A stretch of DNA of 42,435 bases from assembly GCA_018400295.1 (NCBI GenBank), contig JAGYMZ010000021.1:1-42435 (forward strand), in the 5' to 3' direction. A program made the position numbers and the translations under genes. Origin of the DNA: Bacteroidales bacterium. Its GTDB lineage: Bacteria; Bacteroidota; Bacteroidia; Bacteroidales; B18-G4. The notes below the pieces were generated by a model. That model had not been told where the DNA came from. It saw only the letters and a program-made list of their open reading frames with translations, and did not search any database. This document shows positions 1-9,854 of this stretch, one piece after another. Within the stretch, counting starts at the first letter, position 1; every line of letters begins with the position of its first letter.

Positions 1-14
1 ACCATATCTTCTCG

Positions 15-40
15 TCCGCCGCAGCGAACGCGAAGGCGGA
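15..40. repeat. Small palindrome TCCGCC...GGCGGA downstream of ispF
   Basis: Inverted repeat with 6-bp arms (15-20 and 35-40) and a 14-nt spacer, directly after the ispF stop on the minus strand. The arms match the outer arms of the palindromes inside the two tRNA fragments at 42029-42047 and 42198-42216, so it may belong to a dispersed family of short GC-rich palindromes. It could also act as a 3' stem-loop for the ispF transcript. No T-run is visible within the window. Confidence 0.5.
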
Positions 41-523
41 TTAAAGGTTGTTTTGAATAAGGGCAACTGCGTAACAGGTAATGCCTTCAGCACGCCCCTC
101 ATAACCCAGGTGCTCGGTGGTGGTCGCCTTGATGCTGAGTTGCCCTTCGTCAACCCCCATGACATCAGCAAGGGTGTTTTTCATCGCATTTATATAGGGT
201 GAAATCTTCGGCTTCTGCAGGGCAAGCATCACATCAAGGTTAACGATGTCATAATTGTGCGCACCGACCATTGCTAAAACCTGCTTCAGGATGAGCTTAC
301 TGTCGATGCCCTGTAGTGCAGGATCGGAATCGGGGAAATGCTGTCCGATATCCCCAAGGTTCGCCGCCCCCAGCAAGGCATCACAGATCGCATGGATCAT
401 GACATCCGCATCCGAATGGCCTTCCGCACCGGAATCTGAGGGTATCAGCACCCCGCCCAGATACAGGTCGCGCCCCCGGACCAGCCGGTGAACGTCCATT
501 CCAAAGCCTATCCTGAATGACAT
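41..523 (-). CDS. ispF: 2-C-methyl-D-erythritol 2,4-cyclodiphosphate synthase
   Basis: IspF converts CDP-methylerythritol 2-phosphate to the cyclic diphosphate in the MEP route to isoprenoids, in the cytoplasm as a trimer. The 160-residue product has the family's usual length. The N-terminal GFGMDVHRL segment holds the zinc ligands Asp10 and His12, and His44 lies in the HSDADVMIH segment. The C-terminal part contains the ATTTEHLGYEGRAEGI motif that binds the nucleotide and diphosphate. The ATG at 523 lies 7 nt after the porV stop, so it is probably the last gene of the porU-porU-porV-ispF transcription unit. Its link to secretion genes is positional only. Confidence 0.96.
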   Translation of the reverse strand: MSFRIGFGMDVHRLVRGRDLYLGGVLIPSDSGAEGHSDADVMIHAICDALLGAANLGDIGQHFPDSDPALQGIDSKLILKQVLAMVGAHNYDIVNLDVMLALQKPKISPYINAMKNTLADVMGVDEGQLSIKATTTEHLGYEGRAEGITCYAVALIQNNL

Positions 524-530
524 ATTGATT

Positions 531-1748
531 TTACTGGATCTGGTTATTGAATGCGTCGAAGTCGAAAACCAACGAGAAACGTAAGGTATTGGCCAGAGGG
601 TTTTGTTGCTCCATAGGGATCAGGTATGCAAAATCCAGTCCGAACACATTGTATTTCAAGCCGGCACCCAGGGTGAAAAACTTCCTGTTCCCCTTGGTTC
701 TATCCTCATAGAAAAAGCCGCCGCGAATAGCAAACAACTTATTATACCAGTATTCCACACCGATGCTGTAATTGAATTCCCGCATTTCCTCTGAAAAGCC
801 ATCCGGTGCATCGTAAAAAGACTGGATCATACCCTGCACAACCGAAACATCCGGGTCCAATCCTTTATAAATCTCATATTTACCATCCGGCTGAATGATG
901 AACTGACCTGTCGAATCCCTTGCATAAACCGGAGGGGTCGGGACCAGCAGCTTGTTCACGTCTATCGTGAAGGTAAGACTGTTGTATTCATCAAGGTCGA
1001 GAAAAAGAGCCGGGCCAAACCGCAGGTTTGTAGGTATAAAGTCCTTTTTAATACTGGTTTCGCTATACGAGATCTTATTCCCGATATTGGAAACATTCAC
1101 ACCAAAATTGAAACGCCCGTCAACATCTCCAAGATTAACATCTTTCGTATAAAAGAAGGCAACATCCGCAGCAATGGAAGTACCGGCACTGGTTGGAGCA
1201 CCCTGAACGTACTGCCCGGCGGTAAGATTGGAATAAATAAACCGGCCGGCGATGGCCCCGGACCAATGCTCGGAAAACTTACGGGAATAGGTCCCGTCAA
1301 TTGCCCATTCATTGGGTTTGTACGTACCCACATTGGTGCCTACCTCATCCGTAAACACGATCTCACCGAGGGTAAAGTACCGCAGCGAGGCCGCAACGGC
1401 CTGCCGTTCATCTATCTGGTAAAACCCGGTCAGATAACCGAGGTATATGTCGTTTATGTTCAGGTTGCGTAACCAGGGGGTAAATGAAACCGAGACGCCG
1501 AACTCTTTATCAATAAATGCATACTTGGCCGGGTTCCAGTGCATGGAATTGGCATCGGGACTGGTGGCCACACCGGCATCACCCAGGGCCCCTGAACGCG
1601 CATCGGGAGCGATCATCAGAAATGGAACAGCCGTGGTGATCGTCCGGAGGTCATTGTTCTGCTGCCCGCTTAAATCATTGTAATTCTGGCCAATTCCGTT
1701 TAAATATGCCACGGAAAATAAAAACAATACAAGAGATCGTATTTTCAT
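531..1748 (-). CDS. porV: Type IX secretion outer-membrane protein PorV (LptO)
   Basis: PorV is a FadL-like outer-membrane beta-barrel of the T9SS. It shuttles cargo from the SprA translocon to PorU, where the C-terminal sorting domain is removed. The protein has a hydrophobic signal peptide (roughly residues 1-21) and the family's N-terminal signature: AVPFLMIAPDARSGALGDAG, followed by SPDANSMHWNPAKYAF. Alternating hydrophobic strands run to the end, which closes with a phenylalanine-rich strand. I chose the ATG at 1748 (405 residues). A GTG at 1760 would add four residues, but the ATG start gives a compact signal peptide beginning MKIRS. The nearby -7 motif at 1780-1787 suggests it can be expressed separately from the upstream porU genes. 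Confidence 0.93.
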   Translation of the reverse strand: MKIRSLVLFLFSVAYLNGIGQNYNDLSGQQNNDLRTITTAVPFLMIAPDARSGALGDAGVATSPDANSMHWNPAKYAFIDKEFGVSVSFTPWLRNLNINDIYLGYLTGFYQIDERQAVAASLRYFTLGEIVFTDEVGTNVGTYKPNEWAIDGTYSRKFSEHWSGAIAGRFIYSNLTAGQYVQGAPTSAGTSIAADVAFFYTKDVNLGDVDGRFNFGVNVSNIGNKISYSETSIKKDFIPTNLRFGPALFLDLDEYNSLTFTIDVNKLLVPTPPVYARDSTGQFIIQPDGKYEIYKGLDPDVSVVQGMIQSFYDAPDGFSEEMREFNYSIGVEYWYNKLFAIRGGFFYEDRTKGNRKFFTLGAGLKYNVFGLDFAYLIPMEQQNPLANTLRFSLVFDFDAFNNQIQ

Positions 1749-1779
1749 TGGAAACTTCACTTAGATTAAATAAAAGGTG

Positions 1780-1787
1780 CAAATGTA
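1780..1787 (-). promoter_or_regulatory. Bacteroidetes -7 box upstream of porV
   Basis: On the minus strand this reads TACATTTG, matching TAnnTTTG. A TTG lies upstream (1811-1813 on the plus strand as CAA), but the spacing is 23 nt rather than about 19. It is 31 nt from the porV ATG, a plausible leader. Confidence 0.45.
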
Positions 1788-1906
1788 ACGATAATTTAAA
1801 AAACATATTGCAACCGTATACTTTATAATGCATCAAACCGGCCCATGCTCAGATGTGCGGTATGACACGGTTGTTTGCCATGGGCAGGGTTTTATCAGGT
1901 TCCCCG

Positions 1907-4900
1907 TTACCGGCCGATGATCAGCTTCTGTGAATACTCATGGTAGGATCCCTGATCGTCCCATACCTTAACCCGGTAAACATACGTTCCTTTGCCCAGC
2001 TTATTGCCGGATCCATCGGTGCCGTCCCAGGCCAGCGGCTCAATGGATCCCGAAGTTGTGGCCGAATTGGCCTTCAGGGTCCGGACCCGCTGCCCCGTTA
2101 TCGTATAGATATCAATTTCAACATCGAGCGAAGCGCCGGGCTTGTTGTGATCAAATCTGAAGAACGTACGGTCATGGAACGGGTTGGGGTAATTTACCGC
2201 CTTCACAACATCCAGGTCGCCGAATTTATTGATAAGGAAAACAACATGCCGGCTGGAGGGATTGTTCAAAATATCCCATGCCCTGATCTCCAGGGTATGC
2301 TGACCATCGGGCAAGGTTTGCAGGGGCAGTTCGATCCATCCGCCCTGATATGAATCCATGTCGGCCCGGAAATACGGATTCAGATTCAAAGGTTGCCGCA
2401 GATTCCCGTCGATAAATCCGGTGATTTCATGACCTATGCCGATTCCCGTACTGTTTATCCCGTGCTCATCCCATAAATATGCCATTAAAAAAGGATCCGG
2501 GTTCACATAATCCCCGGAAACAAACCCCAGATCATCCAGGAAAATATCTATCCGGGGGCCGGTCTGATCCATGATGCCCCCGGGTGCCATCCCTCCGATG
2601 ACAACCTCCGAATAACCGTTGGCATCCATGTAAGTGATGGTATCGTAGGCATAGTAACTGATCTTACCAGCTCCGTAGTGATGCATAATATCTTTCGGGA
2701 CAATGAATGAAAAGCTGAACCTTCCGTTTTGCACCCTGGAACGACCTTTGAACAAAGACATGTTCTGAAGGTCAAAGGAAGCTACCTGGCTGCTTCCGTC
2801 ATTCCCAAGGGTTTCCCGGACCAGCTTTTTATCGAAAACGGTGGGCATAACGATGCCGTTGAATTCGCTGAAAAGCGTTCCGTCCTTGTCCAGGACCTCC
2901 CCTTCCACCGTCACTTCCTGCAACGATTGAATCGTATCGCCAGCACTCCCGTCAAAAGGGAGGGCATGGACGGAGGTGGTCACGACCTTATGCTCCGGGT
3001 ATGCAAGCTTCAGGGCAGGGTCACCCAGCAGAACAAAATTTTTGATGTTTTGGCTGTTAGACATAATGGTTTTTGAGATCCTGATCAGATCACCCAGCCT
3101 GGGATATTCACCATCCTCCCTTTCAAACGCATATTGATAAATGATCCGGTTAAGCTTAAAGTTCGGATCCGACCAGGCCAGCCTGGTGGTAGAGAACAAT
3201 CCGATACCGCCGCCATCCGGGTTAAGAAATACCCATTCCCCTGCTGAAGTTATCGCGGGGTCATCAAAGCGACTGAATGTACAGGTGGCGGTAATAAAAA
3301 GCGGAAGATTATCAAAATTTTCCCATGCATTGATGGTGGGTATATCCAGTACATGCTCGTGGGTCCATCCACTTTCGCCACCATGGCCCGTATAATTAAT
3401 GATGAGGGCACCCCTGCGCACAGCCCCGGTAATGGCATCGTTCACTTCCGGATAGCGTTGCCCGTTCGGTGTGGACACCTGTTTGTAGGCGTCAATATAT
3501 ATCTTGTCGATGTTATAATCCACATAGGTTGTATCGATAATGGCCTGCAAGCGCTCGGCCTGCTTAAAATGTATGTTGTTGTCTTCATCATCGGCAATAA
3601 AACAAATCAGGTTGCGCCAATCATCCATTACGTTGGTCTTGCCTGTAATGTAATGCTCGATCTTATCCACCGCGGCAACAGCTTCTTCCACAGTATTCAC
3701 AGGAAATCGCCCGATCCCGATATCAATGGTCTTGTAATACCCGTTATTCCCCTCATTTGAATCATATAGGCCATAGAAATCATCCGCAACATATGAATAA
3801 CCGTACTTCAGGGATTCCATCGACTGAAACGTAGGCACCTTATTGCAATTGGGCACATCCCTGCATTTGGGATCATAAGAGCCGTCACCAAAAAGCAATA
3901 AATATCGCGGCAGGTTTTCTTCATCCGCCTTCTGGTAAAGCATTCGGCAAAAATCCCGGATAGCCCCGATATCCTGTGCCCCGGAGGAAAACTCATTGTA
4001 GATCTCCTGGGGCGAGACAACCAGGTAACTCAGCCCATCGTATTGCTGGTGGATCTGTCCCAGCCGCACAGCCTGATCACGGAACATTTCCGGTGCTATA
4101 ATGATATAATCCGCCGGCGACATGGAATGTAGGTTTTGGTTTGCCACCTTTTCAATGAAGTCCACCGCATAATAATCCGTACCATCGTAAGCCAGATACT
4201 CCTTCAATTTATCTGTGGACGCACGGAACACATATTCATCACCACTCAGATCCCCGGGCACGATTTTCACTTCAAACCGGTCCGTCACATCCCAAACGGA
4301 AACAGCACCCGGTGCCCCGCTGAGGCGAAACAAACCCGTCCGTCCGGCGCCATATTTCCTGTGGTCCCTGAAAAGCATTTGCGGGCCTTCCATATGCAAT
4401 TTTCTTCTGGCGTTCAATTCAATATAATTCATCCAGCCTTCAGCCACATTGCTTGTTTGTTCGTACTCCACCCGCAGGTTGACCTCATCGGACCCGGGCA
4501 TAAAGCTGACCGTGTCGGGTGTCGTGGAATAGGCATATACCACCTGGGAGTTTAAATTGATCTTGTTGACTTCCACAGACATGAGGGGCATGGAATTTGC
4601 CGTAAAATGAAAGGTGCTGTTTTGTGTGGACCGGGCAGCAAGGTTGGTACGCAAACTGACTTTAGAACCGGGCGCCAGATTGGGAAACAAAAAATGATAA
4701 TCGTAAGCCAACTGGTCTTTATATTGCTCACCGAACCAAATTTTCCCGGATTTTAAAATATTAACCAGCTCCTCTTCGTGATATGCATAATCCGTAAAAT
4801 GCGTAATGGTATCGGTAGGTTCGGCAGACACCAGGGAATCTTTCCGGATCCTTTTCCCCGGGCCCAGGTCAGCCGTCAGAAAATAAAAGGTCTGATCGCT

Positions 4901-5731
4901 ATAGTAATTCAACGCATGTTCAAAAAGCCCTGTAAATACATTGTATTTCCAAACAACCGGTGAAAGGCCGTAAAAAAGGATATAATCCTGCGGGTCGAAG
5001 CTTCCGTCTTCCTCACCCGCTACAACGATGGCATTTTCCTTCAGGTCGTGATAACGGGATTCCCCGTTACTTTCGGGGACCATGCCGTTGCCATTTCCAT
5101 ACAAGCGTATATGCCGGGGATCCAGGGAAGAAACATCCATTCCCATACCCTCCAGATCATCAAAGCTTATTTTGTAAATGCCGGTTTCGTCCACGCCAAT
5201 GCGATACCAATCACCCGCAGATAAGACGGAAGCCTCGGGGTAGGACGTCAGCTGATCCGCATGCACATTGTCCATGGCAACGATCGTATATTCCAGGGTA
5301 AAGGAAAGCAATTTCTCATATACCCCTGAACTGTCGTTATACCGTATGGGAACGAAAGATACCTCTGCATAAGGCTTCTTCCGTACCAGGATGTTTTCCG
5401 AACGGACATCCCATGTGTTCTTTATCTTCCCGGCATCATCCAACAACTCAATATCAGACCTGGGGATGCTATCGCACACAGGGTCCGTGATGACGGCCTC
5501 AATCCCATAGCGCTCCCCCGGCAAAGGGAGCCTTTCACTGTACACCGGAAGCATACCGGTATGTTCCGAAAGGGTGGCGCCATCAAAATCCAGCACGTAT
5601 GAAAACATCTCCTCACCCAGGAATGTTTTATTCAATCCATTGTCCCAATGAATGTTACGGACGTCTTCCTGGGCAAGCACAGCAACCGGAAATATCAAAG
5701 TGATCAGTGCGAGTATCGTTTTTTGCTTCAT
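1907..5731 (-). CDS. porU: T9SS C-terminal signal peptidase PorU, copy 1
   Basis: PorU is a cell-surface cysteine peptidase (family C25, gingipain-like). It cuts off the C-terminal sorting domain of T9SS cargo and attaches the cargo to anionic LPS. The 1274-residue product has a signal peptide ending near ALAQ, a long beta-rich N-terminal region, and a C25 peptidase region around residues 560-930. That region holds the likely catalytic His783 (in YTGHGGESGW) and Cys817 (in TATCTFSRFDDP). A C-terminal sorting-type domain starts at YPNPF and ends in KLIIGR. It lies 70 nt after copy 2, and His and Cys fall at the same residue numbers in both, so the two are collinear paralogues. The residue after the catalytic Cys is Thr here but Glu in copy 2. 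Confidence 0.93.
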   Translation of the reverse strand: MKQKTILALITLIFPVAVLAQEDVRNIHWDNGLNKTFLGEEMFSYVLDFDGATLSEHTGMLPVYSERLPLPGERYGIEAVITDPVCDSIPRSDIELLDDAGKIKNTWDVRSENILVRKKPYAEVSFVPIRYNDSSGVYEKLLSFTLEYTIVAMDNVHADQLTSYPEASVLSAGDWYRIGVDETGIYKISFDDLEGMGMDVSSLDPRHIRLYGNGNGMVPESNGESRYHDLKENAIVVAGEEDGSFDPQDYILFYGLSPVVWKYNVFTGLFEHALNYYSDQTFYFLTADLGPGKRIRKDSLVSAEPTDTITHFTDYAYHEEELVNILKSGKIWFGEQYKDQLAYDYHFLFPNLAPGSKVSLRTNLAARSTQNSTFHFTANSMPLMSVEVNKINLNSQVVYAYSTTPDTVSFMPGSDEVNLRVEYEQTSNVAEGWMNYIELNARRKLHMEGPQMLFRDHRKYGAGRTGLFRLSGAPGAVSVWDVTDRFEVKIVPGDLSGDEYVFRASTDKLKEYLAYDGTDYYAVDFIEKVANQNLHSMSPADYIIIAPEMFRDQAVRLGQIHQQYDGLSYLVVSPQEIYNEFSSGAQDIGAIRDFCRMLYQKADEENLPRYLLLFGDGSYDPKCRDVPNCNKVPTFQSMESLKYGYSYVADDFYGLYDSNEGNNGYYKTIDIGIGRFPVNTVEEAVAAVDKIEHYITGKTNVMDDWRNLICFIADDEDNNIHFKQAERLQAIIDTTYVDYNIDKIYIDAYKQVSTPNGQRYPEVNDAITGAVRRGALIINYTGHGGESGWTHEHVLDIPTINAWENFDNLPLFITATCTFSRFDDPAITSAGEWVFLNPDGGGIGLFSTTRLAWSDPNFKLNRIIYQYAFEREDGEYPRLGDLIRISKTIMSNSQNIKNFVLLGDPALKLAYPEHKVVTTSVHALPFDGSAGDTIQSLQEVTVEGEVLDKDGTLFSEFNGIVMPTVFDKKLVRETLGNDGSSQVASFDLQNMSLFKGRSRVQNGRFSFSFIVPKDIMHHYGAGKISYYAYDTITYMDANGYSEVVIGGMAPGGIMDQTGPRIDIFLDDLGFVSGDYVNPDPFLMAYLWDEHGINSTGIGIGHEITGFIDGNLRQPLNLNPYFRADMDSYQGGWIELPLQTLPDGQHTLEIRAWDILNNPSSRHVVFLINKFGDLDVVKAVNYPNPFHDRTFFRFDHNKPGASLDVEIDIYTITGQRVRTLKANSATTSGSIEPLAWDGTDGSGNKLGKGTYVYRVKVWDDQGSYHEYSQKLIIGR

Positions 5732-5801
5732 AGATCAGCGTGCATTAATGTTTAGACAGTGAAATGTTTTCTCAGGTTGCACCTCTCCGTATTGAAAACC
5801 G

Positions 5802-8800
5802 TTACTTCAGTATTACCAGCTTCTCCAGTTTATCGGCATAAGACCCATCCATTGTCCGCACACTGAGCTTGTACAGATACACCCCCCGGGCCAGTTGATC
5901 ACCGAAATCATCCCTTCCGTTCCATCCGTGAGGGGGTATGGGGCCGGCACGAAAACCGGCGGTGGTAAGCATGTCATTGTAGGTAAATACGAGTTTTCCT
6001 GAAACCGTGAAGACCTGAAGCAACACTTCAAGGGTGCTTCCGGGTTGATTGTGCTCGAAGAAAAACTCCGTACGGGTGGTAAAAGGGTTGGGATAATTCA
6101 GTACATGATCCAATGCCAACCCGGCCGACTCCGCAACAACAAATTCCAGGTAGGATTCCGATGAGTTGTTGTATACATCCCATACTTTCAGGCTCAGGGT
6201 ATGTGCCCCTTCCTTTAACCCGCTAAAAGGATAACGTACGGACCCGCTGGTATAGCTATCCAGGTCCGACTCATAATAATCATTCAGGTTGATGGACTTA
6301 TCCGTGTTTTTATCCAGGACGGCCACGATATCGTGGCCTATACCGCTCCCTACCGTATTCACCCCGCTGGTATCGTGGATATATGCCAGCATCAGCGGGG
6401 ATTCATCGGTTAAGCCCCCAAAAACAAAGCCCTCATCGTTCAGGTAGAGCTCGATGTCCGGCCCGTCTTTATCCTCTGCCCCGCCGCTTTCGTACCCCCC
6501 AACGATAATATCCTCGTCGTAGCCGGCAGCATCCGTACCATCATTATGGGCATAATAGGAAATTTTCCCGTGACCGAACTGATAGGCGATGTCTTTTGGA
6601 ACGATAAAAGAGAAACGGAACTTTCCGTTTACCACGCTGGCTTTGCCCTTATACAAGACAGAATTCCGCAGCTCAAAAGTGTACACATAGCTGGACGGGT
6701 CGGTCCCCAGTGTTTTAACCTTGGTGGGCTTATCATACACAAGCGGATAAAGGATCCCGTTGTAGCCATCCAGAAGCGTCCCCGCCTGATCCTGTATTTC
6801 TCCCTCTATGGTAATTTTTTTCAGGGCTTTCAGCGTATCCACCGGACTATTGTGATCATCGCTGATGGAAGTGGTCACGGCCGTATGTTCCGGATATGCA
6901 AGCCTGAGGGCCGGATCACCCAGAAGGATAAACTTGAGGTCATTTTCCGTTACGGATCCGCTCTTGTTTTTCGATTGCCGGATGATATCACCAAAACGGG
7001 GATAGTCCCCCTCATTATTCTTTTCAAAGACACAGTCAAAAAGGGCGGAATTCAGATTGAAATTGGAACTCCCGTATGTTGCCCTGGCCGTTGTAAAAAG
7101 CCCCACCGTACCTCCGGCAGGATTCAGGAAGGTAAGCTCACCGGCGGAAGTCCTTTCAGGATCATCATAGCGGCTGAATTCACAGGTAGCGGTCACAAAA
7201 ACAGCCAGTTTATCCATGTTGGTCCAGCCATTGATATCGGATATCTCCAGTATCCGTTCGTGTGCCCAGCCTACCTCGCCACCGTGGCCGGTATAATTCA
7301 TGATCAGCGTGCCCTTGTCCATCCTCCGGTTAATTGCCTCATTCACACCGGGGGCCCGCTGCCCTCCGGGTGTTGCTTCCTGCGGATATGCGTCAACATA
7401 GATCTTGTCTATGTTGTAAACGCGGTATGTTGTATCAATTTTCCGGGCCATTTTCTCGGCATGACTGGCCATATGCATGTTTCCGTCCTCATCATCCGCA
7501 ACGAAGGTCAGGAAATTGCGCCAGGGGCCCATGACGGATGCATCCGCAGCAGCATAATGAATGACCTTATCCACGGCCATCCGGGCCTGTTCCACGTTTG
7601 TGACGGGAAACCTCCCTATGCCGATATCGATCAACTGCGCACCGCCCATGGTCCCTTCCCCATCATCCAGGAAACCGTAAAAATCATCGGTCGAAATGGA
7701 ACTGATGATATTCAGGGAATATGGATCCACCCAGGTAGGGACAAGATTCGTATTGTCTTCGATCCTGTTTTTATAATCATAGGAAGCATCGCCAAACATG
7801 AGCAGGTACATGGGCTCGTTACCGTTCCGGCCCCGGTCATACAGCATTTTCATAAAATCCCTGATGGCCGAGACATCCTGGGCCCCGGAAGAAAATTCAT
7901 TATAAATTTTACCCGGGGTGGTCACAAAAACACTCAACCCGTCGTGGCCCTGATGATGCGCAGCCAATCTGCCGGCTTCAGCAAGGAAAGCCGGATGACT
8001 GACGATCACCATATCATAGGGATCAAGCATGTGCAGGTTCTGATTTTCCACTTTTTCTATAAAAAGTGCACCATAGTATGAACTCCCGTTAAAGGCGGCA
8101 AACTGCAGCAATGAATCGGTGGACAAACGGAATGAAAGTGTGTTGCCGGAGAGGGAATAATTTACATTTCGCACGTCCAGGGGATCGGTAACATTCCAGA
8201 CGCTAACATTGCTTTCTGCATTGCTCATGATAAAATCGGTCACGGAGCCCGGCACGGCCGACAAGGGATCGCGGAATGCCATCTGCGGCCCGTGAAAACT
8301 CAGTTTCCGTCGTGCATTCAATTCGATGTAGTCAAGCCACCCGGTAGCTCCGGAAGAAGTTTTGTTATACTCCAATCGTATGGAAATGTCCGGGTTTCCC
8401 TGGGCAAACATTGTACTGCCGGTCCGGGATTTGGCATAGGCCGAATACGCAGATCCGGAAACATTATCGACAGACAAACTCATCACCTGGTCGCCATTGG
8501 CGTAGAACCGGAATGCGCTGGGCGAAAAAGACCTTGCAGCGACAGAAGACCGGATATATACCGGCGTATTTACATCAATATACGGAAAGCTGAAGTCATA
8601 ACTATGGGATGTGACCACGTCAAAGGGAGGGGAATCGTACCAGGTCCTTCCGGTCTGGGCAATATTGACCTCATCTTCTTCATGAAACTGATGGTCCGTG
8701 AAAAATTCGGATGTATAATCTGCGGGCAGGGTAACCTGGGACTGGTTTTTTATCCTTTTGCCCCTGCCCAGGTCCGCGGTTATAAAATAATACGTGTAAT

Positions 8801-9632
8801 CGGAAAAATCATTTTTTTCATGATAAAACACCTCATCACTTGCCGACCACTTCCACGTATCCGGCGACTCACCATAAAACAGAATATAATCACCCTGGTT
8901 GAAAACCCCGTCATCTTCCCCCACAACCTGTATGGCATTTTCCATGAGATCATCGTAACGGAACCCCGATAACTTTTCCGGAAGCATGCCACCACCATTC
9001 CCATATATGCGTATGTCCCTGGGATCGATCGATCCGGGGGAGATCCCCATATTGGACAGCTCATTGTAAGTAAGTTTATGCACGCCGGTTTTGTTAACGG
9101 CGATCTTGTACCAGTCGCCCGTAGCCAACACAGAGTTGTTTTTGAACGAACGCGGCTTTTGTTCTTTGACAGGTGTTTGGGAAACACGCATTTGTATACC
9201 GAAAGAAACGAGTTGTTCATATGTGCCATTGGCGGGGTTTTTCCGGATGGGGATAAAAGAAATGAAGGCAGAAGGCTTTTTCCGGTCATAAACGACCCGG
9301 GAAGTAATTTCAATCTGGGTCCCGATGTTATGCAAGCCGGGGACCTGGTCCAGGAACTTTCCTTCCAGTGGCGCAAACGTCGCATCCACAAGCCGTACAA
9401 GGGGTTCATAACCCTGATCGCTCCAGGGAAATCGCTCCTCATAAAAGGGAACACCCGGCATTCTGGGATTGTAAACAGCACCATCAAAATAGATCTGATA
9501 CAGATCTTCTTCCGGGGAAAAAACATATTTCTGAATGCCCTCCCAGTCGATCTCTCTTTGATAAATTTCCTGTGAATACAGAAAAACAGGCAGGACCAGA
9601 ATTAACAACGCCAAGGGAAACCTGTATTTCAT
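5802..9632 (-). CDS. porU: T9SS C-terminal signal peptidase PorU, copy 2
   Basis: This is a second full-length PorU-type protein of 1276 residues, with the same architecture as its neighbour: a signal peptide (MKYRFPLALLILVLPVFLYSQ), a beta-rich N-terminal region, a C25 peptidase region and a C-terminal sorting-type domain starting at YPNPF. His783 (YTGHGGEVGW) and Cys817 (TATCEFSRYDDP) are intact, so it should be an active peptidase. It is the first gene of the minus-strand unit and is divergent from porP, with 222 nt between them. Shared segments such as the residues after 'YNEFSSGAQD' and the GDASYD/GDGSYD motif show that it arose by tandem duplication. The sequence alone does not tell which copy is the orthologue of the single PorU in other species. 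Confidence 0.93.
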   Translation of the reverse strand: MKYRFPLALLILVLPVFLYSQEIYQREIDWEGIQKYVFSPEEDLYQIYFDGAVYNPRMPGVPFYEERFPWSDQGYEPLVRLVDATFAPLEGKFLDQVPGLHNIGTQIEITSRVVYDRKKPSAFISFIPIRKNPANGTYEQLVSFGIQMRVSQTPVKEQKPRSFKNNSVLATGDWYKIAVNKTGVHKLTYNELSNMGISPGSIDPRDIRIYGNGGGMLPEKLSGFRYDDLMENAIQVVGEDDGVFNQGDYILFYGESPDTWKWSASDEVFYHEKNDFSDYTYYFITADLGRGKRIKNQSQVTLPADYTSEFFTDHQFHEEDEVNIAQTGRTWYDSPPFDVVTSHSYDFSFPYIDVNTPVYIRSSVAARSFSPSAFRFYANGDQVMSLSVDNVSGSAYSAYAKSRTGSTMFAQGNPDISIRLEYNKTSSGATGWLDYIELNARRKLSFHGPQMAFRDPLSAVPGSVTDFIMSNAESNVSVWNVTDPLDVRNVNYSLSGNTLSFRLSTDSLLQFAAFNGSSYYGALFIEKVENQNLHMLDPYDMVIVSHPAFLAEAGRLAAHHQGHDGLSVFVTTPGKIYNEFSSGAQDVSAIRDFMKMLYDRGRNGNEPMYLLMFGDASYDYKNRIEDNTNLVPTWVDPYSLNIISSISTDDFYGFLDDGEGTMGGAQLIDIGIGRFPVTNVEQARMAVDKVIHYAAADASVMGPWRNFLTFVADDEDGNMHMASHAEKMARKIDTTYRVYNIDKIYVDAYPQEATPGGQRAPGVNEAINRRMDKGTLIMNYTGHGGEVGWAHERILEISDINGWTNMDKLAVFVTATCEFSRYDDPERTSAGELTFLNPAGGTVGLFTTARATYGSSNFNLNSALFDCVFEKNNEGDYPRFGDIIRQSKNKSGSVTENDLKFILLGDPALRLAYPEHTAVTTSISDDHNSPVDTLKALKKITIEGEIQDQAGTLLDGYNGILYPLVYDKPTKVKTLGTDPSSYVYTFELRNSVLYKGKASVVNGKFRFSFIVPKDIAYQFGHGKISYYAHNDGTDAAGYDEDIIVGGYESGGAEDKDGPDIELYLNDEGFVFGGLTDESPLMLAYIHDTSGVNTVGSGIGHDIVAVLDKNTDKSINLNDYYESDLDSYTSGSVRYPFSGLKEGAHTLSLKVWDVYNNSSESYLEFVVAESAGLALDHVLNYPNPFTTRTEFFFEHNQPGSTLEVLLQVFTVSGKLVFTYNDMLTTAGFRAGPIPPHGWNGRDDFGDQLARGVYLYKLSVRTMDGSYADKLEKLVILK

Positions 9633-9854
9633 TTGGGTTTGATTTTGTTGTCGTGATTATGGTAAACATCCCGGAGGTCTTTGTGTTTTTTTTGAAAAAA
9701 TTCGCATCCGGGCAACATAAATTTCAAGTAAAAACGTTACCGGAGTAGTAATATTGTCATTCAGAACTTTATTTAAAAATTTACAACAGTTTTAAAAAAA
9801 ACTTCGTATAATTGTAGCCCCTAATCAATTTGCAGATAGGAGTTTTGCTTAACC

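Noticed and set aside
6546..8081. 511-residue open frame on the plus strand
   Set aside because: Lies antisense within the second porU gene. Its translation has no recognisable domains and is a by-product of codon bias.
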